Source: an uncultured Bacteroidales bacterium (GTDB lineage: Bacteria > Bacteroidota > Bacteroidia > Bacteroidales > F082). From it: a stretch of 53,289 nt of DNA. The translations under genes and the position numbers were made by a program. This document shows, one piece after another, positions 25,580-33,760 of the stretch (its first letter is position 1; the number at the start of each line of letters is the position of its first letter). The notes beneath the pieces are model-generated. The model was not told the origin of the DNA, did no database searches, and was given only the letters and a program-made list of their open reading frames with translations. The stretch is from positions 1-53,289 of the forward strand of contig CALBNP010000032.1 of NCBI GenBank assembly GCA_937896505.1, written 5' to 3'.

Positions 25580-26218
25580 ATGGCAGACGGCTATTTGGAA
25601 AAAAGATATGAAGAGGTTTTCGGCGCAGGTGCCAAGAAAACCATAGTGAAACACAATAGTTTAGACACCTTATTGGAGAAAAATCGCAGTTATCGCGGCT
25701 ATCAGAAGGACTATGTCGTGAAGCGCGAAATGCTGGAACGCATTGTGGCGGTCAACACGAAAATACCGACGGGCAAAAACCAACAGGTGCTGCGCTTCAA
25801 ATTGGTCACGAAAGACACTGGGGCCGAAAAAGTGTTGGAAAACATCAAGTTGGGCGGTATGTTGCCCGAGTTGCACTTGCCCTATCAAGGTACTGAACCT
25901 GAAGCATTTATCATTGTCTGCACTTCGGCACCCGAAACAAAAATCATCGACATTGACCTTGGCATTTCCATGCAGAGCATGTTACTGAAAGCCACCGAAA
26001 TGGGACTGAACGGTATCATTATTTGCGCTTTCAACAAGGCAAAAATCACCGAGGCTTTCAACCTTCCTTACGAGCCTTTGGCTATTGTCGCCATCGGAAA
26101 AGGCGCCGAAAAAATCAAGTTAGTGAGCATCGACGAAAGCGAAAGCCGCGCCTATTACCGCGATGAAAACGGCGTTCATTATGTCCCGAAAGTGAAGGCT
26201 GAACAGCTGATTTTGTGA
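25580..26218 (+). CDS. nitroreductase family flavoprotein
   Basis: 212 residues. SYRGYQKDYVVKREMLERIVAVNTKIPTGKN near residues 32-62 is the FMN-binding start of the nitroreductase fold, followed by QQVLRFKLV, LPYQGTEPEAFIIV, DLGISMQSMLLKATEMGLNG and YEPLAIVAIGKGAE, which hold the other FMN and dimer contacts. Such enzymes reduce nitro groups, quinones or other acceptors with NAD(P)H. The first 30 residues are an extra N-terminal extension. The substrate cannot be told. Confidence 0.85.
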   Translation: MADGYLEKRYEEVFGAGAKKTIVKHNSLDTLLEKNRSYRGYQKDYVVKREMLERIVAVNTKIPTGKNQQVLRFKLVTKDTGAEKVLENIKLGGMLPELHLPYQGTEPEAFIIVCTSAPETKIIDIDLGISMQSMLLKATEMGLNGIIICAFNKAKITEAFNLPYEPLAIVAIGKGAEKIKLVSIDESESRAYYRDENGVHYVPKVKAEQLIL

Positions 26219-26431
26219 TTTGCAAGGCAATAATATACTTTTTGACCCGCAATAATGAAATTGTTAGACGTATTTTGGCAAAGCATGAATCTATATGCAA
26301 ACAATTTCTACTTATAGCCTATAAGTCGAATTATTTTACCTATTTTCATGCATGTAAAATTTATTTTATTGATTTTCAGTATGTTAAAAAATTAATTGCA
26401 AAAAAGTTTCTTAATTCCGCTTTTATTACAC

Positions 26432-26439
26432 TAATTTTG
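26432..26439 (+). promoter_or_regulatory. -7 box of topA
   Basis: TAATTTTG matches TAnnTTTG, 44 bases before the ATG at 26484. The 26219-26431 stretch upstream is AT-rich and holds no gene I can support. Confidence 0.55.
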
Positions 26440-26483
26440 CGCCCGAATTTCAGAGGGACACCTCTTTATATAATACATTTAGA

Positions 26484-28805
26484 ATGGCAAAAAACTTAGT
26501 TATCGTCGAGTCACCGGCCAAGGCAAAAACCATCGAAGGCTTCCTAGGCAAGGAATATACGGTGAAATCGAGTTACGGACATGTTCGTGATTTGAACAAG
26601 AACGCGCTGAGCGTTAATATTGAGAAAGATTTTGAACCAGAATACGAAATATCGGACGACAAGAAAGCATTGGTCGCCGAACTGAAGAAATTGGCCAAGG
26701 CTGCCGATACGGTTTGGTTGGCATCCGATGAGGACCGCGAGGGAGAATCCATCTCGTGGCATCTTTTCGAGGCTCTCGACCTGAAGAAGAAAGACACCAA
26801 GCGTATCGTATTCCATGAAATCACGAAGACAGCCATCCTGAATGCTATCGAAAATCCTCGTGGCATCGACATGGACCTTGTGGCCGCCCAGCAAGCCCGC
26901 CGCGTGCTCGACCGTCTGGTGGGTTACGAACTGTCGCCACTGTTGTGGAAAAAGGTGAAACCATCATTGTCGGCAGGCCGTGTGCAATCGGTGGCTGTAC
27001 GCCTCATCGTTGAGCGTGAGGAAGAAATCAAGAACTTCCAGCAGACCAGCGCTTATCGTGTCACTGCCAACTTCACCTTCATCAAAGATGACCAGGAATA
27101 CACTTTGGCTGCCGAGTTGCCTTATCGTTTCGAAAAGGAAGACGAAGCCCGCGAGTTTGTGCAGTCGTGTGTCAAGGCGTCCTACAAGATTGACTCTATC
27201 GAGAAGAAGCCTGCCCAGCGCTTCCCGGCACCGCCTTTCACCACTTCGACCTTGCAGCAGGAAGCTGCCCGCAAGTTAGGCTTCTCGGTGTCGAACACGA
27301 TGCGCCTCGCCCAGCAGCTTTACGAATCGGGAAAAATCACCTACATGCGTACCGACTCAGTCAACCTTTCGAGTCTCGCCTTGGGCCTGGCAAAGAAGGA
27401 AATCACAGCCAAGTATGGCGCCGAATATGTGAAAACCCGTCAATATCAGACCAAGACCAAGGGCGCACAAGAAGCGCACGAAGCTATCCGCCCAACCTAT
27501 CTCGACCAGTACGACATCAAAGGCACTGCCGACGAACGCAAGCTCTACGAACTGATTTGGAAACGTACCATCGCCTCGCAAATGGCTGACGCACAAATGG
27601 AACGTACCAATGTCAATATCAGTGTTTCGTCAACCGACAAGCAGTTTGTCGCCACAGGCGAAGTCATCCTCTTCGATGGTTTCCTGAAAGTCTATAAGGA
27701 AAGCTTCGACGACGACAACGCCGAAGATTCAGCCAGCATCCTTCCACCACTTGAAATCGGCATGTCGCTCGACCTCGACAAGATGGAGGCCCAGCAACGC
27801 TATTCGCGCCATCCTTTGCGCTACACCGAAGCCAGTCTGGTGAAGAAGATGGAGGAACTCGGAATCGGTCGTCCTTCAACCTACGCACCAACCATTTCCA
27901 CCATTCAGAAACGTGAATACGTCATGAAAGGCGATGTGAAAGGCGATACGCAGAGTTATAAGGTTATTACACTGAAGAACAATAAGATAACCGAAAAACT
28001 CAGCAAAGAAAACTATGGTGCCGAAAAAGGTAAGTTGTTGCCTACCGATATTGGTGTTTTAGTCAATAAGTTCCTGATTCAGTATTTCGAAAGCATTATC
28101 GACTACAATTTCACCGCCAACGTGGAAAAGGAATTCGACAAGATTTCGGAAGGTGAATGCCAGTGGAATGCCATGATTAAGGATTTCTACCAAGGATTCC
28201 ATGCCCAAGTGGTGTCAACAACCGAAAATTCAGGTAAGTTCAGCGGCGAAAAGCTGTTGGGCATTGACCCTGCAAGCGGTAAGAATGTCTATGTGAAGGT
28301 GGGTCGTTTTGGTCCGGTGGCACAAATTGGAGACACCGAATCGGAAGAAAAGCCACGTTTTGCAGGCCTGAAGAAAGACATGAGTATCGAGACCGTGACC
28401 TTGGAAGAAGTGCTCAAGTTGTTCGATTTTCCACGCACGCTTGGCGAGTTTGAAGGCAAGGAAGTGAGTGTGGCTATCGGTCGTTTTGGTCCTTACATCA
28501 AACACGACAACAAGTTCTACAGCTTGGCCAAAACCGATAATCCAGCCTACGTCGAACTCGACCGCGCCATTGAATTGATTAACGAAAAGCGCCAAAGCGA
28601 TATTGACAACATCATTCGTGTGTTCGATAATGATGCCGAAATGCGTATCTTGAATGGTCGTTTCGGTCCTTACATTTCCTACAAGAAAGCCAACTATAAG
28701 ATTCCGAAAGGCACTGATCCTAAGGCACTTGACTATGCCGCTTGTATCGCTATCGTGGAAGACCCAGCCAACGCACCTAAGAAGAAAACTGTAAAGAAGA
28801 AATAA
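26484..28805 (+). CDS. topA: DNA topoisomerase I
   Basis: 773 residues. The TOPRIM domain starts MAKNLVIVESPAKAKTIEGF and holds SDEDREGESISWH; the active-site region ITYMRTDSVNLSS places the catalytic Tyr at 287. The central domain has RQYQTKTKGAQEAHEAIRP and LGIGRPSTYAPTI. The C-terminal third lacks Cys zinc fingers and instead carries repeated GRFGP motifs (about residues 609, 670 and 728), the form usual in Bacteroidota, and ends in a Lys-rich tail. The enzyme relaxes negative supercoils. A terminator follows at 28828. Confidence 0.97.
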   Translation: MAKNLVIVESPAKAKTIEGFLGKEYTVKSSYGHVRDLNKNALSVNIEKDFEPEYEISDDKKALVAELKKLAKAADTVWLASDEDREGESISWHLFEALDLKKKDTKRIVFHEITKTAILNAIENPRGIDMDLVAAQQARRVLDRLVGYELSPLLWKKVKPSLSAGRVQSVAVRLIVEREEEIKNFQQTSAYRVTANFTFIKDDQEYTLAAELPYRFEKEDEAREFVQSCVKASYKIDSIEKKPAQRFPAPPFTTSTLQQEAARKLGFSVSNTMRLAQQLYESGKITYMRTDSVNLSSLALGLAKKEITAKYGAEYVKTRQYQTKTKGAQEAHEAIRPTYLDQYDIKGTADERKLYELIWKRTIASQMADAQMERTNVNISVSSTDKQFVATGEVILFDGFLKVYKESFDDDNAEDSASILPPLEIGMSLDLDKMEAQQRYSRHPLRYTEASLVKKMEELGIGRPSTYAPTISTIQKREYVMKGDVKGDTQSYKVITLKNNKITEKLSKENYGAEKGKLLPTDIGVLVNKFLIQYFESIIDYNFTANVEKEFDKISEGECQWNAMIKDFYQGFHAQVVSTTENSGKFSGEKLLGIDPASGKNVYVKVGRFGPVAQIGDTESEEKPRFAGLKKDMSIETVTLEEVLKLFDFPRTLGEFEGKEVSVAIGRFGPYIKHDNKFYSLAKTDNPAYVELDRAIELINEKRQSDIDNIIRVFDNDAEMRILNGRFGPYISYKKANYKIPKGTDPKALDYAACIAIVEDPANAPKKKTVKKK

Positions 28806-28827
28806 AGGTTTTTGATTTTTAGAATTT

Positions 28828-28857
28828 ACGGGCGGACAGTTGTCTGCCCGTTTTTTT
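28828..28857 (+). terminator. Rho-independent terminator after topA
   Basis: Stem ACGGGCGGACA with TGTCTGCCCGT (one G-T pair) and seven T after it. Confidence 0.9.
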
Positions 28858-28902
28858 ATTTCAATAGAATTATTTTATTAGAATAATTTCGATAAAATAA
28901 TC

Positions 28903-28910
28903 TATTTTTG
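28903..28910 (+). promoter_or_regulatory. -7 box of the deoxyhypusine synthase-like gene
   Basis: TATTTTTG matches TAnnTTTG, 44 bases before the ATG at 28955. Confidence 0.6.
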
Positions 28911-28954
28911 CACTCCAATTTAGAATTCAACAAACAATCATTAATAACAACAAA

Positions 28955-29992
28955 ATGGAAAAGAAAGACCTTCTCAAAGAAACCATTAAGCACATCGACA
29001 TCAAGAAGTATGATTCGACTGAACTGATTGACGCCATGCGTGGCATGAGCTTCACCAGCCGTGACACTGCTCGCGCTGCCGACATCCTCACCATGATGTG
29101 CAAGGAAAAAGAATGCACCAACATCCTCACCATCGCCGGTTCGACCTCGGCCGCTGGCTGCATGCAAGTGTATGTTGACATGGTGAAGAACAAGATGATT
29201 GACGTCGTCGTTTCGACCGGCGCTTCCATCATCGACATGGACCTCTTCGAAGCCCTCGGTTTCAAGCACTATGTGGGTACCAAGGAAAACGTCATCCCTG
29301 ACACTACCTTGCGCGAACTCTACATCGACCGTATCTATGATACCTTCATCGACGAAGAGGAACTGCAGGCCTGCGACAATGCTACCTACGAACTGGCTAA
29401 CATGCTTGAAGCTCGTCCTTACAGCTCACGCGAATTCCTCTATGAACTCGGCAAGTGGCTGCACAACGGCCGTGGCGTGAAGAAGGAAAGCCTCATCCAG
29501 ACTTGCTACGAATGTGGCGTGCCGATTTTCTGCCCTGCCTTCAGCGACAGCTCAGCTGGCTTCGGCATCGGCAAGCATCAGTGGGAACGCGCACAAAAGG
29601 GTGAAAAATACCTCAGCATCGACTCGGTGTGCGACTTCATCGAACTCACCAAGATCAAGATGGCTGCTCCACAAACCGGTCTGTTCATGGTCGGTGGCGG
29701 CACTCCTAAGAACTTTGCCCAAGACACCGTCGTTTGCGCCGAAATCCTTGGCCACGAAGTGCCAATGCACAAATATGCTATCCAAATCACCGTCGCTGAC
29801 GTGCGCGATGGCGCTTGCTCGTCATCGACATTGCTCGAAGCTGGTAGCTGGGGCAAGGTGAGCGAAGAACTGCAACAGATGGTGTATGCCGAAGGTACCA
29901 CCGTTATTCCAGCCATCGCTTCATACGTCTATCACAACGGCGCTTGGAAAGACCGCGAATACAAGAACTGGCAGAAGATTTACCAAAAGTAA
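28955..29992 (+). CDS. deoxyhypusine synthase-like protein
   Basis: 345 residues. The NAD-binding Rossmann region (SFTSRDTARAADILTMM, TIAGSTSAAGCMQV, VVVSTGASIIDMDLFEALGF) and the C-terminal EAGSWGKVSEE match the deoxyhypusine synthase family; Lys 301 in SWGK falls where the eukaryotic enzyme has its catalytic Lys in SWGKI (remembered alignment). Bacteria lack eIF5A, and bacterial members studied so far make homospermidine or similar polyamines from putrescine or spermidine, so that is the best inference. Codon use is strongly biased, which suggests good expression. It has its own promoter and terminator and is followed by a ureohydrolase-fold gene. Confidence 0.85.
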   Translation: MEKKDLLKETIKHIDIKKYDSTELIDAMRGMSFTSRDTARAADILTMMCKEKECTNILTIAGSTSAAGCMQVYVDMVKNKMIDVVVSTGASIIDMDLFEALGFKHYVGTKENVIPDTTLRELYIDRIYDTFIDEEELQACDNATYELANMLEARPYSSREFLYELGKWLHNGRGVKKESLIQTCYECGVPIFCPAFSDSSAGFGIGKHQWERAQKGEKYLSIDSVCDFIELTKIKMAAPQTGLFMVGGGTPKNFAQDTVVCAEILGHEVPMHKYAIQITVADVRDGACSSSTLLEAGSWGKVSEELQQMVYAEGTTVIPAIASYVYHNGAWKDREYKNWQKIYQK

Positions 29993-30021
29993 ACTCCAAG
30001 CCTTTCGATAAATGAATTAAG

Positions 30022-30052
30022 CGGGAATGCTTTTGCGTTCCCGTTTTTTTTT
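30022..30052 (+). terminator. Rho-independent terminator after the deoxyhypusine synthase-like gene
   Basis: Nine-base stem CGGGAATGC / GCGTTCCCG with one G-T pair, TTTT loop and a run of nine T. Confidence 0.9.
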
Positions 30053-30088
30053 CTATTTTAGCAACTTGTTTGACAAAATAATATCTCT

Positions 30089-31264
30089 ATGGAAATCAAT
30101 ATGTTCCTTGATCCGGTTGACGAAAAATGCTTTGTCGTCAATGTCCGTCCGGGCAAAAACACCTTGGGCGAAACCATTACCATCTTCCGCAACGAAGACG
30201 AATTCCCAAGTTTGGAAGGTGTGCAGCTGGCTTTGGTCGGCATCAAGGATGAGCGTGGCGCCATCGACAACCATGGCTGTGAAGATGGCATCGACCCTAT
30301 CCGAAAGGCTCTTTACCAGCTTTTCAACCATTGGCCCGACCTGAAAATCGTTGACTTGGGCAACGTGAAAACCGGAAAGGAGATTAACGACACCTATTAT
30401 GCCGTCAATCAAGTGCTTACCGAACTCATCAAGAATCATATAGTACCCATTATCATCGGTGCCAGCCAGGATTTCACTTATTCGATGTATCAGGTGTATG
30501 AACCCACGGGAAAGCTCGTCAACATCACTGCCATCGACCCGCTGTTCGACATCGGAAACGACCAGGAAGGCTTGAATTCGCATTCCTACATGAGCCATAT
30601 CATCCTTCACCAGCCCAATTATCTCTTTAATTTCACCAATATCGGTTATCAATCGTATTATGTTGACAATGAGAATATTGAGCTGATGAAACAGTTGCTT
30701 TTCGATGCCTATCGCTTGGGTTCCATCAAACAGAATGTCGAATTGGCCGAGCCGTTGATTCGCAATACCAACATCTTGAGTTTCGATATTGGTTCGGTTC
30801 GCGCGTCCGACGCTCCTGGCGTGAAAAACGCTTCGCCGAATGGTTTCAATGGAGAGGAAGCCTGCCGCATGACGCGTTATGCTGGTTTGAGTTACCGCTT
30901 GTCGTCCATCGGTTTCTTCGAATACAATCCGCATTACGACATCAATTCGCGCACGGCGAACCTCATCGCCGAGATGATTTGGTATTTCATCGAAGGATTC
31001 TCGAACCGCCAGGACGATGTCCCGACGTTGGACAGCACTGACTTCAAGCGCTACAATGTCCAGATTGCCGAAGGCGATGGCAACATCGTGTTTCTCTGTC
31101 ACAAGATTTCAGGCAAGTGGTGGATCGACATGACGTTTAAGTCCGATGACGATGCCAAATTCGAGCGTCACCATTTCATTCCTTGCTCGAGGGAAGACTA
31201 CGACCAAGCCATGCGCAACGAGCTCCCCGACAAGTGGTGGCAGTTCTATCAGAAACTGATGTAG
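30089..31264 (+). CDS. arginase/formiminoglutamase-fold protein lacking most metal ligands
   Basis: 391 residues. The overall pattern is that of the ureohydrolase fold as found in Bacteroidota proteins often labelled formimidoylglutamase: VDLGNVKTG, IIGASQD, ITAIDPLFDIG, NILSFDIGSVRASDAPG, SPNGFNGEEACRMTRYAG. The manganese motifs are changed: GGDHS is GASQD (124-128), DAHxD is DPLFD (150-154) and SxDxDxxDP is SFDIGSVRAS (231-240). Asp 150, 154 and 233 remain, but both His and one Asp are missing, so hydrolysis of arginine-like substrates is doubtful. The C-terminal 90 residues (YFIEGF, KWWIDM, ELPDKWWQFYQKL) are specific to this group. Function unknown. Confidence 0.78.
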   Translation: MEINMFLDPVDEKCFVVNVRPGKNTLGETITIFRNEDEFPSLEGVQLALVGIKDERGAIDNHGCEDGIDPIRKALYQLFNHWPDLKIVDLGNVKTGKEINDTYYAVNQVLTELIKNHIVPIIIGASQDFTYSMYQVYEPTGKLVNITAIDPLFDIGNDQEGLNSHSYMSHIILHQPNYLFNFTNIGYQSYYVDNENIELMKQLLFDAYRLGSIKQNVELAEPLIRNTNILSFDIGSVRASDAPGVKNASPNGFNGEEACRMTRYAGLSYRLSSIGFFEYNPHYDINSRTANLIAEMIWYFIEGFSNRQDDVPTLDSTDFKRYNVQIAEGDGNIVFLCHKISGKWWIDMTFKSDDDAKFERHHFIPCSREDYDQAMRNELPDKWWQFYQKLM

Positions 31265-31272
31265 ATTTTTAC

Positions 31273-31280
31273 TATTTTTG
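31273..31280 (+). promoter_or_regulatory. -7 box of the arginine deiminase gene
   Basis: TATTTTTG matches TAnnTTTG, 23 bases before the ATG at 31304. Confidence 0.6.
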
Positions 31281-31303
31281 CCTCCCAAAATAATTCATTA
31301 AAA

Positions 31304-33577
31304 ATGAAACGTTTTCTATCAATCTTTACCTTACTGGCCTTGATGACAACGGTCAGTTTTGCTCAGGAAAAGACTCCTGACTGGAAGAGATGGCACTATC
31401 TCTCCGAAGAAGAAATGCACAACACCACTCGTGGTGTAAACTTCGTTGAAACCGACCCACCTGCGGGCGAGACTCGTTTCGTGGCCGAATTTGAACCTAT
31501 GCAAGGCGTGTTGATTCGTTACCCTCTCGGCATCCCGGAAAGCCTTGTGGCTCAACTGTCAAACAACTGCCATGTTTATTGTGTAGTGTCAAGTTCATAC
31601 CAAAATGGTGCCCAAAACACTTTCCAAAATGCAGGCGTGAACATGAGTAACGTGACTTTTGTCAATGCGCCGACCGATTCCTATTGGGTTCGCGACTACG
31701 GCCCGTGGTATATTTTCGAAGACCGTGGACCTGCCATCGTCGATAATGTCTATAACCGTCCACGTCCGAACGACGACAATGTTTCTGGCGTGTTTGCCAA
31801 TTTCTGGAACATCCCGATGTACGGCATGAACCTTGAACACACCGGCGGCAACATGATGGAAGATGGCCGTGGCCATGGCGTCAGCGACGAATTGGTCGTT
31901 CAGGAAAACGGTTACAACGAGAACAATGTCCGCAACAAGATGCGCGACTATCTGGGCATCGACCCTTACCATATTACCATCGACCCGCAAGGCGACTACA
32001 TCGCCCACGTCGATTGCTGGGGCAAATATCTGGCTCCCGACAAGATCTTGATTGCCCGCTTACCACAAAGCAATCCGCGCTATCAGTATTATGAAGAAGT
32101 GGCCGAATATTTCGAGACCACCAACTGCTGCTGGGGCTATCCTTACAAAGTGTATCGCGTTGACGAACCAGGAGGCTACACCTTGGCACCTTACACCAAC
32201 AGCCTGATTCTGAACCATTCGGTTTATGTTCCGTTGGGTTCCAATTCGACTTACAACACCAATGCCTTGGCCGTCTATCAGGAAGCCATGCCAGGCTATG
32301 AAATCGTTGGCGTTGAAAACAACAATTACGGCATTGGCTGGGAAAACACCGATGCCCTACACTGCCGCACGCGTGGCATTATGGACTTCGACATGCTTTT
32401 CGTCGATCACCGCAATGTGATTTTCGGCGAACAGGAATGGCAGGAATCCATCCCCGTAGTCAGCAAGTTCATCGCCTATAGTGGTGAAGCCCTTAAATCG
32501 GATTCTTTGCTGGTCTATTACAGCATCGATGGTGGCGAATATCAAGTTGCCCACATGACTCCAACCGGCAATCCTGACGAATATGTCGGCTATATCACTG
32601 GTTATCAAGGTGGCTCGGTAATTGATTATTACGTTTTCGGTGCCGATGAATCGGGACACCGCTACACGCAACCCGTCTTTGCCGAACTCGACCCACACCA
32701 TTTCACCATGGAAGCGCACGAACCCGCTGGCGAATTGATTATCACACCGGATACGCTGTGGTTCAATTCATTCACTGATACACAGTCTTTCACTGTGAAA
32801 AACGAAACCGAAAACGATGTTGTCATCTCGGACATCCTCTACGACCAAGACTATCATTTGATGGGCAATTATGGCAATCCTTCGCTTCCTTACACCTTGC
32901 AAGTTGGCCAATCGGTGACATTCAATGTCATCTTTGATGCGCTCTTCCCTCCCGGAAAAGATGATATCTATTTCATTGGTGAAATCAAACTCATTACCTC
33001 AGTTGGCGAAAGAAGAATCCAAGCCATGATGCGGAAGACCATTTGGGATTCAGGTTTGGTGCTTGTTGGTTCTCCAAACGTTTATGTTGAAGATGAAGAT
33101 GGTGCAGAAGCTGTTCTGCAAAACCGTAATTTCGGCACCCACGAAACCATTAAGATTAATTCTATCGAAGAAGTTGGCGATACCCCGATTCTGAATATTG
33201 AACCACAGCACGAGCTTCCATACACCATGGCTCACAATGAATATTTCTCTATCAAATTTACTCCTAAAGTTCAAGCGGGTAAAGGCTACGAAAACACCTT
33301 TGTTAAAGTTCAATCGACTGATGGCGAACTGCAATTCATGGTTTTGGTGAATGAAGATTTACTTAGCGTCTCAGAAAACGCCAACGTGCTTAAGCTTTAT
33401 CCTAACCCAAGCAACGGCCAGTTCACCATCAAAGGCGAAGGCCTTGCTATCATCTACAACACACTTGGCCAGAAAGTCAAGGAAGTGGAAGTGAACGGCA
33501 AGCAAACTGTGGACCTTGAAAAGGGCGTTTATGTCGTCAGAATGAACGACAGCGTCATCAAGGTAGTGGTGAAGTGA
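31304..33577 (+). CDS. T9SS-secreted peptidylarginine deiminase, PPAD-like
   Basis: 757 residues. The signal peptide ends VSFA before Gln 21. The catalytic domain (about 25-380) has the guanidino-modifying enzyme residues: Asp 131 in RDYGPW, His 235 and Asp 237 in AHVDCWG, Asn 299 in TNS and Cys 354 in ALHCRTRG. These fall within three positions of Porphyromonas gingivalis PPAD (D130, H236, D238, N297, C351). NRPRP gives Arg 152 and 154, the PPAD residues that hold the substrate carboxylate and favour C-terminal Arg. An Ig-like region follows, then a T9SS sorting domain (LYPNPSNGQF, GVYVVRM). Expected reaction: protein or peptide Arg to citrulline plus ammonia. Agmatine deiminase is less likely because of the secretion signals. 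Confidence 0.9.
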   Translation: MKRFLSIFTLLALMTTVSFAQEKTPDWKRWHYLSEEEMHNTTRGVNFVETDPPAGETRFVAEFEPMQGVLIRYPLGIPESLVAQLSNNCHVYCVVSSSYQNGAQNTFQNAGVNMSNVTFVNAPTDSYWVRDYGPWYIFEDRGPAIVDNVYNRPRPNDDNVSGVFANFWNIPMYGMNLEHTGGNMMEDGRGHGVSDELVVQENGYNENNVRNKMRDYLGIDPYHITIDPQGDYIAHVDCWGKYLAPDKILIARLPQSNPRYQYYEEVAEYFETTNCCWGYPYKVYRVDEPGGYTLAPYTNSLILNHSVYVPLGSNSTYNTNALAVYQEAMPGYEIVGVENNNYGIGWENTDALHCRTRGIMDFDMLFVDHRNVIFGEQEWQESIPVVSKFIAYSGEALKSDSLLVYYSIDGGEYQVAHMTPTGNPDEYVGYITGYQGGSVIDYYVFGADESGHRYTQPVFAELDPHHFTMEAHEPAGELIITPDTLWFNSFTDTQSFTVKNETENDVVISDILYDQDYHLMGNYGNPSLPYTLQVGQSVTFNVIFDALFPPGKDDIYFIGEIKLITSVGERRIQAMMRKTIWDSGLVLVGSPNVYVEDEDGAEAVLQNRNFGTHETIKINSIEEVGDTPILNIEPQHELPYTMAHNEYFSIKFTPKVQAGKGYENTFVKVQSTDGELQFMVLVNEDLLSVSENANVLKLYPNPSNGQFTIKGEGLAIIYNTLGQKVKEVEVNGKQTVDLEKGVYVVRMNDSVIKVVVK

Positions 33578-33599
33578 GATAAGGCAGCATATTATTCTG

Positions 33600-33630
33600 A
33601 AAAAAGCCATCCTTTCGGGGTGGCTTTTTT
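33600..33630 (+). terminator. Rho-independent terminator after the arginine deiminase gene
   Basis: Stem AAAAAAGCCATCC with GGGTGGCTTTTTT (one G-T pair), 5-base loop. It can work in both directions and separates the convergent deiminase and TlpA-like genes. Confidence 0.85.
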
Positions 33631-33712
33631 GGGGTATGAGTGTAAGGAAACATGACAGACATAAGTCGTTTGACCCACGATTGCTATGTTCTTATGGATA
33701 AAAACGAAAAAA

Positions 33713-33736
33713 AGAGACGCAACACGCTACGTCTCT
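33713..33736. repeat. dispersed palindromic repeat, AGAGACG...CGTCTCT
   Basis: AGAGACG at 33713-33719 and CGTCTCT at 33730-33736 enclose a 10-base loop, followed by ACAA. The same arms occur at 51196-51220. Repeats of this kind are common between genes in Bacteroidota. Confidence 0.7.
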
Positions 33737-33760
33737 ACAATATAAATCTTTGATAATCAA

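Noticed and set aside
26342..26360. Near-palindrome around CATGCATG upstream of topA
   Set aside because: It lies in very AT-rich sequence about 70 bases upstream of the -7 box and has no second copy in the window, so chance is likely.
30053..31102. Long minus-strand open frame of 349 codons
   Set aside because: Antisense to the ureohydrolase-fold gene; arises from the biased codons of the real gene.
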